Assembly (NCBI GenBank): GCA_027682925.1
Contig: JAQCYU010000032.1
Coordinates: 1 to 24,114, forward strand
DNA from: Coriobacteriaceae bacterium AF45-21
GTDB taxonomy: Bacteria > Actinomycetota > Coriobacteriia > Coriobacteriales > Coriobacteriaceae
Direction of reading: 5' to 3'
Length of the DNA: 24,114 nt
The notes under the pieces are model-generated. The model worked only from the letters and a program-made list of their open reading frames with translations, was not told where the DNA came from and made no database searches. Below, piece after piece: positions 8,371 to 16,044 of the stretch (positions within the stretch are counted from its first letter, which is position 1; each line of letters opens with the position of its first letter). The position numbers and the translations under genes were made by a program.

Positions 8371-9294
8371 ATGGCAAACGTTCTTGTCTTTGGTCACCAG
8401 AACCCCGATAACGACGCCATCATGAGCGCCGTCGTCCTGTCCCAGCTGCTCAACCAGGTTGAGTATGCCGGCAACACCTACGAGGCCTGCGCCCTTGGTC
8501 AGCTTCCGGCAGAGTCCGCCAAGCTGCTCGCCGACGCCGGCATTGCCGAGCCCCGCGTGATTGAGTCCGTCGAGGCCGGTCAGCTTGTCGTCCTCACCGA
8601 CCACAACGAGTCCGCCCAGTCCGTCGCGGGCCTTAAGGACGCCACGGTCTTTGGCGTCGTCGACCATCACCGCATCGGCGACTTCGAGACCGCCGGCCCG
8701 CTGCATTACATCTGCCTGCCCTGGGGCTCCAGCTGCACCATCGTCACCAAGCTCGCCGGCGTGCTCGGCGTTGAGCTTTCCGACGTACAGGCCAAGCTGC
8801 TGCTCTCGGCCATGATGACCGACACGCTCATGCTCAAGAGCCCCACCACCACCGATGTCGACCGCGCCGTCGCCGCCAAGCTCGGCGAGCAGGTGGGCGT
8901 CGACCCGATCAAGTTTGGCATGGAGGTCTTCCTCACCCGTCCGTCCGGCTCCTTCACTGCAGCCGAGATGGTCGGCAACGACATCAAGATGTTCGAGCCC
9001 GCTGGCAAGAAGCTGCTCATTGGCCAGTACGAGACCGTCGACAAGAGCCGCGCACTCGGCATGATCGACGAGATCCGCGAGGCCATGCGCGCCTACGCCG
9101 CCGAGAAGGGCGCCGACGGCATTGTCCTGTGCATCACCGACATCATGGAGGAGGGCTCGCAGGTCCTGCTCGAGGGCGAGACCGAGGCTGCTCAGAAGGG
9201 CCTGGGCATTGCCGATGAGTACGACGGCGTCTGGATGCCGGGCGTCCTCTCCCGTAAGAAGCAGGTCGCTGCCCCCATCATGGCCGCCTGCTAG
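8371..9294 (+). CDS. ppaC: Manganese-dependent inorganic pyrophosphatase (family II)
   Basis: It hydrolyses pyrophosphate to phosphate in the cytosol and so pulls biosynthetic reactions forward. The 307 residues are intact. Metal ligands of the DHH superfamily are in place: His9, Asp13 and Asp15 in FGHQNPDNDAI, Asp77 in TDHN, the DHH motif at 98-100 (VVDHHRIGD), and Asp151 in MMTDTLML. The C-terminal substrate-binding motif SRKKQV is present near residue 294. There is no CBS or DRTGG insert, so this is the short unregulated form. It is flanked by intergenic hairpins and ends in a strong terminator, so it is probably a single-gene unit. Confidence 0.96.
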   Translation: MANVLVFGHQNPDNDAIMSAVVLSQLLNQVEYAGNTYEACALGQLPAESAKLLADAGIAEPRVIESVEAGQLVVLTDHNESAQSVAGLKDATVFGVVDHHRIGDFETAGPLHYICLPWGSSCTIVTKLAGVLGVELSDVQAKLLLSAMMTDTLMLKSPTTTDVDRAVAAKLGEQVGVDPIKFGMEVFLTRPSGSFTAAEMVGNDIKMFEPAGKKLLIGQYETVDKSRALGMIDEIREAMRAYAAEKGADGIVLCITDIMEEGSQVLLEGETEAAQKGLGIADEYDGVWMPGVLSRKKQVAAPIMAAC

Positions 9295-9313
9295 GTTTAG
9301 TTGACCGAACGCC

Positions 9314-9353
9314 ACGACCGGATCGCGGACGCCCCGCGCTCCGGTCGTTTTTT
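9314..9353 (+). terminator. Terminator of ppaC
   Basis: ACGACCGGA (9314-9322) pairs with TCCGGTCGT (9340-9348), with an inner CGCGG / CCGCG extension, followed by a T-run. It begins 19 bases after the ppaC stop codon. Confidence 0.85.
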
Positions 9354-9491
9354 GTGCACGGCGCCGCGTCGTCTCCCGGACAGGCGTGCCCGTGCCGTTG
9401 AGCAAATAATGTTCAACCTGTGGTTCCGCTTTTCGGCCACGCCTGCGTGCTTGTCGTGCAGGGTAGGTAGATGCAAGCGTAATACGTTAGA

Positions 9492-9546
9492 GCGCGGCGC
9501 CGCCACTTGGGCGGGCCGTGCTTTTTTAAGACGGGAGCTTTCCCGT
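9492..9546 (+). promoter_or_regulatory. Terminator-like hairpin and second hairpin in the nhaA leader (possible attenuator)
   Basis: GCGCGGC plus GCCGCC pairs with GGCGG plus GCCGTGC (9492-9521, one bulge) and is followed by six T residues, a complete intrinsic terminator form only about 33 bases before the nhaA start. Between it and the ribosome site a second hairpin, ACGGGA-GCTT-TCCCGT (9531-9546), ends one base before AAAGGAG. Since the ppaC terminator already lies at 9314, this one probably acts on a transcript begun in 9355-9490, as an attenuator or riboswitch expression platform. No aptamer class was recognised. Confidence 0.5.
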
Positions 9547-9560
9547 GAAAGGAGCCGCCC

Positions 9561-10919
9561 ATGGCAGCACCCGAGCAGCTGTTCAACGTTCGTGAACGCA
9601 AGCGCTTTGAACGTCACGACATCTGGGAGCGCATCGCCGAGAACGGCACGATTTCCGCCGCGGTTATGGTCATCGCCGCCATCGCCGCCGTCATTTGCGC
9701 CAATACCGATGCCTACGAGGCCATCCATCACTTTTTGGAGACCCCGCTGTATGTGGGTCTGGGGCATTTGACGGCTGGCCTCACCGTTGAGCTTTTCGTC
9801 AACGACTTCCTCATGGCGATTTTCTTTTTGTTGGTGGGCATTGAGCTTAAGTACGAAATGACGGTCGGCGAGCTCAAGAATCCGCGTCAGGCCATGCTTC
9901 CCATGCTGGCGGCCGTGGGCGGCGTCGTCGTTCCCGCCTGCATCTACCTGATCTTTAACCATGCCGGCGCCCGCAACGGTTGGGCCATCCCCATGGCAAC
10001 CGATATTGCCTTCGCGCTGGGCGTGCTGTCGCTTTTGGGCAATCGCGTGCCCAACGGCGTGCGCGTGTTCTTCTCGACGCTCGCCATCGCCGACGACCTC
10101 ATCTCCATCGCCGCCATCGCCATCTTCTACGGTCAGAGCCCCAATCCGTTTTGGTTGGGCGCCGCCGCGCTTGTGACCTGCGCGCTCGTGTGGCTCAACA
10201 AGACGCAGCATTACCGCCTTGCCCCGTATTCGGTACTGGGGCTGCTGCTGTGGTTCTGCATGTTCAAGAGCGGCGTACATGCCACGCTTGCTGGCGTCAT
10301 CTTGGCCTTTACCATCCCGGCCAAGTGTGGCGTCAAGCTCGATAGCCTCACCGATTGGCTGGGCGAGTGCCTGCCGCTGCTCGATGACCGCTACGATGAT
10401 GAGGCACACATCCTGGGCCAGCATGACTTTACCGTCTCGACAACCAAGGTCGAGCGCGTCATGCACCGCGTGACCCCGCCGCTTATCCGCATGGAGCGTC
10501 TGATCTCCACGCCGGTCAACTTTGTGATCCTGCCGATCTTTGCGTTCGTAAACGCTCAGGTTCGCTTAGTGGGCGTGGACATGAGCACGCTGCTCACCGA
10601 CCCGGTGACGCTCGGCGTGTACTTTGGCATGCTGCTGGGCAAGCCGATCGGCATCTTTGGTATGACGTTTGCCCTGGTTAAGCTTAAGGCCTGCGAGCTG
10701 CCGCACAATGTCAACTGGCACATGATTGCCGGCGTGGGCATTCTGGGCGGTATCGGCTTTACCATGTCGATTCTCATCAGCGGCCTTGCCTTCCCGACGG
10801 CCCAGTTTGAGGTTCTTGCAGCCAAGGCCGCTATTCTCGCCGGTTCGGTCACCGCAGCCGTGCTCGGCATGATCTACATGAGCGTGGTCTGCAAGCATCT
10901 CTCGCCCAAAGACGAGTAA
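9561..10919 (+). CDS. nhaA: Na+/H+ antiporter NhaA
   Basis: An inner-membrane antiporter that expels sodium in exchange for protons and helps pH and salt homeostasis. The 452 residues are intact, with about twelve hydrophobic segments. The ion-binding aspartate pair is Asp178-Asp179 in LAIADDLISI, the helix IV motif is GWAIPMATDIAFALGVL (Asp148), and the conserved lysine is in LLGKPIGIFG. A hydrophilic loop at about 260-310 (LDDRYDDEAHILGQHDF...ERVMHRV) is longer than in E. coli NhaA. AAAGGAG precedes the ATG. The leader holds a terminator-like hairpin, which suggests conditional expression. Confidence 0.96.
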   Translation: MAAPEQLFNVRERKRFERHDIWERIAENGTISAAVMVIAAIAAVICANTDAYEAIHHFLETPLYVGLGHLTAGLTVELFVNDFLMAIFFLLVGIELKYEMTVGELKNPRQAMLPMLAAVGGVVVPACIYLIFNHAGARNGWAIPMATDIAFALGVLSLLGNRVPNGVRVFFSTLAIADDLISIAAIAIFYGQSPNPFWLGAAALVTCALVWLNKTQHYRLAPYSVLGLLLWFCMFKSGVHATLAGVILAFTIPAKCGVKLDSLTDWLGECLPLLDDRYDDEAHILGQHDFTVSTTKVERVMHRVTPPLIRMERLISTPVNFVILPIFAFVNAQVRLVGVDMSTLLTDPVTLGVYFGMLLGKPIGIFGMTFALVKLKACELPHNVNWHMIAGVGILGGIGFTMSILISGLAFPTAQFEVLAAKAAILAGSVTAAVLGMIYMSVVCKHLSPKDE

Positions 10920-11015
10920 GAGCGCGAAAACCGGCTCCAGAACCGATTCGGGCGCGTTCAAAATGCGGATTCGGGCGGTGCTTGCCGCCTGCCAGACACG
11001 CCAGTGGTCAAAAAA

Positions 11016-11055
11016 ACGCCGTTTGTGAGTACTGTCACAAACGGCGTATCATTTT
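11016..11055 (+). terminator. Terminator after nhaA
   Basis: A perfect 13-bp stem, ACGCCGTTTGTGA (11016-11028) with TCACAAACGGCGT (11035-11047), has a GTACTG loop and a tail ATCATTTT. Seven A residues precede it, so it could also stop minus-strand transcripts. It lies about 100 bases after the nhaA stop. Confidence 0.85.
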
Positions 11056-11293
11056 AGGTGCGGAAAATAATGAACAAAGTTATAAGAACTGTACGTTAAT
11101 GAGTGACCATCGAATTCCAATTTGGCGCTAGCTGACGGTGATTAGGAAGTTTCAAGTCGAGTTTTGCCGATTTCGACCAAGAATCGCTGCTACTAAAAAG
11201 GTAACAGTACTCATATTTGCCCTTTTTTGGCCACAAGCCCTAAAACAAGCCTCGCCAAGGTCGGGAAGCGGGCCAAATCGCCGGCCTCGAGGC
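11056..11293. other. Gene-free AT-richer stretch between convergent genes
   Basis: The whole gap 10920-11293 between nhaA and the minus-strand small gene has no credible coding frame. It holds the nhaA terminator, an AT-rich section, and ACAGTACTCA at 11204-11213, the exact reverse complement of TGAGTACTGT in the terminator loop (11026-11035). The run CCCTTTTTTGGCC near 11220 may help stop the minus-strand gene, but no clean stem was found. Confidence 0.5.
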
Positions 11294-11548
11294 TTATTCC
11301 ACCGTTCCGTAGACGGCGCCCCAGCCGTGGGCGGCCAAGGCGGAGTTGAGCTGGTCGCAAAGTGACTGGCGGTCGTAGTAGCCGGGCGGCAAAAGGTTCA
11401 CGATCTCCATGAGGTCGGGCGCCAGGTCCAAGATTTCGGCCTGTACGATCAGATCCAGGCGGTCGATGGCGTGGCGGTCGTAAAACAGTCCGTCGACCAG
11501 GCGCTGCAAGTCGCCGAATTCCTCGGCCTGAAACGATCCGTACTCCAT
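11294..11548 (-). CDS. Small acidic protein of unknown function
   Basis: An 84-residue frame with a textbook AAGGAGG Shine-Dalgarno 5 bases before the ATG at 11548. An in-frame ATG at 11599 would add 17 residues but lacks a good ribosome site. The protein is acidic and leucine-rich, probably helical (FGDLQRLVDGLFYDRHAIDRLDLIVQAEILDLAPDLMEIV), and ends LPPGYYDRQSLCDQLNSALAAHGWGAVYGTVE. It has no signal peptide or membrane segment. The stretch LLPPGYYDRQSLCDQL recalls small DUF2795-like proteins, but I cannot confirm a family. It diverges from the aminotransferase gene. Confidence 0.7.
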   Translation of the reverse strand: MEYGSFQAEEFGDLQRLVDGLFYDRHAIDRLDLIVQAEILDLAPDLMEIVNLLPPGYYDRQSLCDQLNSALAAHGWGAVYGTVE

Positions 11549-11650
11549 AGTGCCTCCTTGGGCGCCCCACGCCGGCATGCGCGGCGATTCGTAATTCATT
11601 GCGATGAACTTAATCTATCACGGCTTCATACCGTTGCGGCGGTGGCGGTC

Positions 11651-11656
11651 TATACT
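11651..11656 (+). promoter_or_regulatory. Probable -10 box of the aminotransferase gene
   Basis: TATACT lies 42 bases before the ATG in the context CTATACTTAGAC, close to CTATACTTGACC at 13452 before tatA. No -35 match sits at the expected distance. Confidence 0.35.
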
Positions 11657-11697
11657 TAGACGAACTGCAACGTACCGCTTCGCGAAAGGTCGCACCC

Positions 11698-13001
11698 ATG
11701 CAGACGATCTACCAGAAGATGGAAACCACCGAACTCGATGCCGCCATCGAGGCGCTTAAAGCCGAGGTTGCCGAGGTCAAGGCCAAGGGCCTGGCGCTCG
11801 ACATGGCGCGCGGCAAGCCGTCGCCCTCCCAGGTGAACATTTCTCGCCCCATGCTCGATATCCTCAATGCCGATGCCGATCTGCACGACGGCAATGTCGA
11901 CTGCTCCAACTACGGTTGCTTCGAGGGCATTCCCTCGGCACGCAAGCTGGCGGGGGAGTTCCTGGGTTGTCCTGCCGAGCAGACGCTCGTACTGGCTCAT
12001 CGAGCCTGCTGATCGAGCACGATATCGCCGGTATGTTCTGGCGTTGCGGCTCGTGCGGCAGCGACCCTTGGGAGGCTTACGAGGCAGCGCACGACGGCAA
12101 GAAGGTCAAGTTCCTGTGCCCCGTTCCTGGCTACGATCGCCACTTTGGCATCACCGCCGACTTGGGCATCGAGAACGTCCCCGTCGCGATGACCGACAAC
12201 GGCCCCGACATGGACGAGGTTGAGCGCCTGGTTGCCACCGACGACTCCATCAAGGGCATCTGGTGCGTGCCCAAGTATTCCAACCCCACGGGCATCACCT
12301 TTAGCGAGGACACTGTGCGTCGCCTGGTCGAGATGCCCACGGCCGCGCCCGATTTCCGCATCTTCTGGGACAACGCCTACTGCGTGCACGACCTGTACGA
12401 CGAGACCGACGAGCTCGCCAACATCTTCGATCTTGCCCGCGCGGCGGGCACCGAGGACCGCGTGGTGGCCTTTGCCTCGACGTCCAAGATCACCTTCCCG
12501 GGTGCCGGCATCGGCTTTATCGGTGCGAGCCCCGCGGTCATCGCCGAGTTCTCCAAGCGCCTGAAGGCCGGTCTTATTAGCGCCGACAAGCTCAACCAGC
12601 TGCGTCACGTGCGTTTCCTTCCCACCATCGAGGCGGTCAAGGAGCACATGAAAAAGCATGCCGAGTTCCTGCGCCCGCGCTTTGAGGCCGTTGAGCGTAA
12701 ACTCACCGAGGGCTTGGGCAACACGGGTTGCGCCACTTGGACTCATCCCCATGGCGGCTACTTTGTGAGTTTCGATGGCCCCGAGGGCTCGGCCCAGAAG
12801 GTCGCCGCGCTTTGTGCCGACCTGGGCGTCAAGCTCACGCCGGCTGGTGCCACCTGGCCTTATGGCAAGGATCCGCGCGACACCAACATCCGCATCGCGC
12901 CGAGCTATCCCACGGTCGAGGACCTGGAGGCTGCGCTCGATGTGCTGGTGCTGGCTGTCAAGCTCGTCGCTGCCGAGCTTGCGCGTACCGAGCGCGCCTA
13001 A
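11698..13001 (+). CDS. Aspartate aminotransferase, type Ic (PF12897 family), with a one-base frameshift
   Basis: A PLP-dependent fold-I aminotransferase of the group found in actinobacteria such as Corynebacterium, transferring the amino group of aspartate to 2-oxoglutarate. Family landmarks are LDMARGKPSPSQ, NYGCFEGIPSARKLAGEFLG, KVKFLCPVPGYDRHFGI, IWCVPKYSNPTGITF with FRIFWDNAYCVHDL (PLP ring Asp/Tyr region), and STSKITFPGAGIGFIG with the Schiff-base lysine. The frame breaks at 11995; GTACTGGCTCATCG should read GTACTGGGCTCATCG, giving TLVLGSSSLLIEHDIAGMF. Corrected, it is 434 residues. It stands alone between a divergent small gene and the STAS gene 66 bases downstream. Confidence 0.9.
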
Positions 13002-13067
13002 CGCGTAGGGCCCCGCAAGTCCGCGCCTAGTACTATCCGCACTTTCGATACGTAAAGGAGCGTATAC

Positions 13068-13380
13068 ATGGATTTGGGTATTTCCACCAACCCCACGCCA
13101 GAGCTCTACACCATTAAGGTGACCGGTGAGATCGATATCTCTAACGCCGATAGCCTGCGCAATGCCATCGACCTGGCGCTCGAGCAGCCACTGAGGCCGT
13201 TGAGCTCGATTTTGCCAGGTGAGCTACATCGATTCGACAGGCATTGGCGTGCTTGTGGGCGCCGCACACCACGCAGCTGATCATGGTAAGCGTTTTAGCT
13301 GCGTCAACGTGCAGCCCCCGGTGATGCGCGTGGTTCAGCTGTTGGGTGTCGACCAGGAGATTTCGATCACCGCTGCATAA
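13068..13380 (+). CDS. STAS-domain anti-sigma factor antagonist, with two one-base frameshifts
   Basis: A SpoIIAA/RsbV-like protein of 104 residues after correction. When its key serine is unphosphorylated it binds an anti-sigma kinase and frees a sigma factor. MDLGISTNPTPELYTIKVTGEIDISNADSL is the usual first strand and helix; the phospho-acceptor is Ser57 in SYIDSTGIGVL, matching Ser58 of SpoIIAA. Two bases are missing 27 bases apart, one after GAGCAGCC (13189) and one after TTTTGCC (13216). Without restoring both, the DSTG motif is out of frame. AAAGGAG precedes the ATG. No cognate anti-sigma factor gene is in this window. Confidence 0.83.
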
Positions 13381-13424
13381 TCTTTGCCCCCAAAAGGGCG
13401 TGCCGTTTGGCATATGTTTGTGAT

Positions 13425-13458
13425 GCGCTCGGACGTTTTGGCGTCCGGGCGCTATACT
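13425..13458 (+). promoter_or_regulatory. Hairpin abutting the probable -10 box of the tat-hyp-top run
   Basis: GCGCTCGGACG (13425-13435) and CGTCCGGGCGC (13442-13452) form an 11-bp inverted repeat, and TATACT follows immediately at 13453-13458. It could end the STAS transcript or be an operator over the tatA promoter. No clear -35 box was seen. Confidence 0.4.
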
Positions 13459-13533
13459 TGACCGAATGAATAGACGAGTTCCGGCCGAATGGCGCGGTGC
13501 GGGCTCGACTCACATCGAGCCTTGGAGGTATGT

Positions 13534-14106
13534 GTGTTTGGTATTGGAGAGGGTGAGCTCGCGATCATCGTGGTCTTCGGCTTTTTGCTGTTTGGCCCGG
13601 ATAAGCTCCCGCAGATGGGCCGCACGATCGGCCGTGCCATCCGTCAGTTCCGCGAGACGCAGGAAAAGATGACGGCCGTTGTTCAGTCCGAGATTATCGA
13701 TCCGGTGAGCGAGGCCGCGTCGGCCCCGGTCAAGCCCAAGAAGACTGCTGCGACCGACGACGATTCCGATGCGGACGAGGATGCCGCCGAGACGGCAGCG
13801 CCCGCCAAGAAGGAGACCTTTGCCGAGCGTCGCGCCCGTCTTGCTGCCGAGAAGGCCGCAAGCGAGGGTGCTGCTGAGGGCGAAGGCGCTGTTGATGAGG
13901 CCGAGGGTACAGAGCCTGCTACTGCCGTCGAGCCCGAGCCTGCTGCAGAGCCCGAGCCCGAGCCGGCAGAGCCCACGACGGCTGACCTCTACGCCCGCCG
14001 TCCCCGCAAGCGCAAGGCTGTCGTCGACCAGCTCGCTCGCGAGCTCGAGGCCGAGGACGCTGCCGAGACTGCTGCCGCCGATGCCCCGAAGGGAGGCGAT
14101 GAGTAA
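13534..14106 (+). CDS. tatA: Twin-arginine translocase subunit TatA/TatB with long acidic tail
   Basis: It forms the pore-building subunit for export of folded proteins. The first 20 residues after the start (FGIGEGELAIIVVFGFLLFGPDKLPQMGR) are the TatA transmembrane helix, FGP hinge and amphipathic helix. I chose GTG 13534, with GGAGG 5 bases upstream, because it places the start right at the FGIGE motif as in the family. At 190 residues it is far longer than typical TatA (about 60-100). The extra part is an Ala/Glu/Pro-rich, highly charged tail with repeats such as EPEPAAEPEPEPAEP. Its stop overlaps the tatC start by one base, so the pair is translationally coupled. Confidence 0.9.
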   Translation: MFGIGEGELAIIVVFGFLLFGPDKLPQMGRTIGRAIRQFRETQEKMTAVVQSEIIDPVSEAASAPVKPKKTAATDDDSDADEDAAETAAPAKKETFAERRARLAAEKAASEGAAEGEGAVDEAEGTEPATAVEPEPAAEPEPEPAEPTTADLYARRPRKRKAVVDQLARELEAEDAAETAAADAPKGGDE

Positions 14107-14888
14107 TGCCTATCGGACCTGCGCGTATGCCGCTCTTCGATCACCTGGGAGAGCTCCGTCGCCGCCTGACCATCGTGGTCGTGTCGGTGTTTGCCGCCGC
14201 CATCGTGCTGTACTTTGCCACGCCCGTGGTGCTCGATATCCTCGAGGATCCCATCCGCTCGTTTGTGCCGGACGGTAAGTTCTACATCACCACCACGCTC
14301 GGCGGCTTTGGACTGCGCTTCTCGCTGGCCATCAAGATGGCCGTGGTCATGTGCACGCCCATGATCATCTGGCAGATCCTGGCATTTTTCCTGCCGGCAC
14401 TGCGCCCCAACGAGCGCAAATGGGTCGTACCCACGGTGCTCGCCTCGACGGTGCTGTTCTTCCTGGGCGCCATCTTCTGCTACTTCGTCATTATTCCGGC
14501 GGGCTTTGAGTGGCTCATCGGCGAGACCTCGGCCGTCGCAACCGCGCTGCCCGACCTGGAGAACTACGTCAACATGGAGCTGCTCTTTATGATCGGCTTT
14601 GGTGTGGCGTTTGAGCTGCCGCTCATCATCTTCTACCTGTCCGTCTTCCATATTGTGTCCTATGCGGCCTTCCGCAGCGCCTGGCGTTACGTATACGTTG
14701 GCCTGCTCGTGGGCTCGGCTGTGATTACGCCCGACGGCTCGCCCGTTACGCTGGGTCTCATGTATGGCGCCCTGCTCTCGCTCTACGAGATTTCGCTTGC
14801 CATCGCTCGCGTGGTCATTACCGCGCGCGAGGGCAAGGAGGGCCTGTTCGTGAGCCGTCTGGACCTGTTCTCGGACGACGAGGAGTAA
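14106..14888 (+). CDS. tatC: Twin-arginine translocase subunit TatC
   Basis: The receptor that recognises the twin-arginine signal peptide and assembles with TatA in the membrane. The 260 residues are intact, with six hydrophobic segments. HLGELRRRL opens the protein as in nearly all TatC, and the conserved glutamate is in GFGVAFELPLIIF. SAVITPDGSPVTLGLM matches the usual TPPDPxSQ-like block before the last helices. It starts inside the tatA stop codon (TAATG), and hypA follows 6 bases after its stop, so all three belong to one transcript. Confidence 0.95.
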   Translation: MPIGPARMPLFDHLGELRRRLTIVVVSVFAAAIVLYFATPVVLDILEDPIRSFVPDGKFYITTTLGGFGLRFSLAIKMAVVMCTPMIIWQILAFFLPALRPNERKWVVPTVLASTVLFFLGAIFCYFVIIPAGFEWLIGETSAVATALPDLENYVNMELLFMIGFGVAFELPLIIFYLSVFHIVSYAAFRSAWRYVYVGLLVGSAVITPDGSPVTLGLMYGALLSLYEISLAIARVVITAREGKEGLFVSRLDLFSDDEE

Positions 14889-14894
14889 ATCGGT

Positions 14895-15251
14895 ATGCAC
14901 GAGGTTGGCATTGTCAACGGCATGCTCGATACAGTGATTCGCGCGGCGCGTGGGGCGGGGGCCTCGCGCGCCGTTTTGGTAACGCTTCGTATCGGGGATA
15001 TGACCGAGGTCGTGCGCGAGGCGCTCGACTTTGCGTGGGAGACGTTTCGCGACGAGGACCCGCTCACGCGCGGCTGCGAGCTTGCCGTGGAGGAGGTCCA
15101 TCCACAAAGCGAGTGCCTGGACTGCGGCGAGGTCTTTGAGCACGACCGTTTCCATTGTCGCTGCCCCCAGTGTGGCGGCGCCAACGTGCGCCTGCTGCAC
15201 GGCCGCGAGCTCGATATCGCAAGTATCGAAATCGAAACCCCCGACGATTAG
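14895..15251 (+). CDS. hypA: Hydrogenase nickel incorporation protein HypA
   Basis: A nickel metallochaperone of 118 residues for NiFe hydrogenase maturation. The nickel site is the N-terminal MHE (His2, Glu3). The structural zinc site is the pair of CxxC motifs at Cys74/Cys77 (ECLDCGE) and Cys90/Cys93 (CPQCGG). An extra Cys88 is present. It follows tatC by 6 bases and precedes hypB by 55 bases. Pairing with HypB is the standard arrangement because the two proteins form the nickel-insertion complex. Confidence 0.96.
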   Translation: MHEVGIVNGMLDTVIRAARGAGASRAVLVTLRIGDMTEVVREALDFAWETFRDEDPLTRGCELAVEEVHPQSECLDCGEVFEHDRFHCRCPQCGGANVRLLHGRELDIASIEIETPDD

Positions 15252-15306
15252 CCCGCTAGCCATCTAGCGATGGGGTATAAAGGGGCCAAAGTAAGGAGCG
15301 CTAAGT

Positions 15307-15990
15307 ATGGCCGAGAAAACGATTGATATTGCTTCGCCGATTCTGTCGCGCAACGAGCGCCTGGCAGATCAGCTGCGTCATCGATTTGAGCAGACGAACA
15401 CCTACGTGATCAATGTGCTGTCGAGCCCCGGCTCGGGTAAGACCACCACGATTCTGGGCACCAACGAGCGCCTGCGTGACAAAGCCGGCCTGCGCTGTGC
15501 CGTCATCGAGGGCGATATCGCTTCGGATGTCGACGCCATTACCATGAAGGAAGCCGGCATGCCCGCCATCCAGATTAACACGGGCGGTCTGTGCCACCTC
15601 GAGGGCAACATGATCATGGAGGCTGTCGATGCCTTCGACCAGGCTGTGGGTCTGGAGAACATCGACGTCATCTTTATCGAAAACGTGGGTAACCTGGTCT
15701 GCCCGGTCGACTTTGACCTGGGCGAGAACCTGTCCATCATGATTCTCTCGGTGCCCGAGGGCGACGACAAGCCCATCAAGTATCCGGGCATCTTCCAGCA
15801 CGCCGGCGCGCAGCTGCTCAACAAGGTCGACGTGGCCCCGGCTTTCGATTTTGACATGGATAGGTATACTAAGACACTCGATGACCTCAATCCGCAGGCG
15901 CCGCGGTTTGCCGTGAGCGCGCGCAAGGGCGAGGGCATGGATGCCTGGTGCGATTGGCTCATCGGGCAGATTGAGCAAGCAAGGGCGTAA
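15307..15990 (+). CDS. hypB: Hydrogenase nickel incorporation GTPase HypB
   Basis: A SIMIBI-class GTPase that drives nickel transfer to the hydrogenase large subunit. The 227 residues show Walker A SSPGSGKTT (39-47), EGD at 68-70, the dimer-interface metal ligands Cys96-His97 (GGLCHLEG) and Cys132 (NVGNLVCP), and the guanine motif LNKVD. There is no N-terminal histidine-rich nickel store, as in many anaerobes. TAAGGAGCG precedes the ATG. The remaining hyp genes and the hydrogenase itself are not in this window. Confidence 0.96.
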   Translation: MAEKTIDIASPILSRNERLADQLRHRFEQTNTYVINVLSSPGSGKTTTILGTNERLRDKAGLRCAVIEGDIASDVDAITMKEAGMPAIQINTGGLCHLEGNMIMEAVDAFDQAVGLENIDVIFIENVGNLVCPVDFDLGENLSIMILSVPEGDDKPIKYPGIFQHAGAQLLNKVDVAPAFDFDMDRYTKTLDDLNPQAPRFAVSARKGEGMDAWCDWLIGQIEQARA

Positions 15991-16044
15991 GTCGGCCGCC
16001 ATACGGGCGGGCGTAGCCGCAGAGATACGAGATAGGAGCCTCTT

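Noticed and set aside
9297..10466. Long minus-strand open frame opposite nhaA
   Set aside because: It is antisense to an intact NhaA with all key residues.
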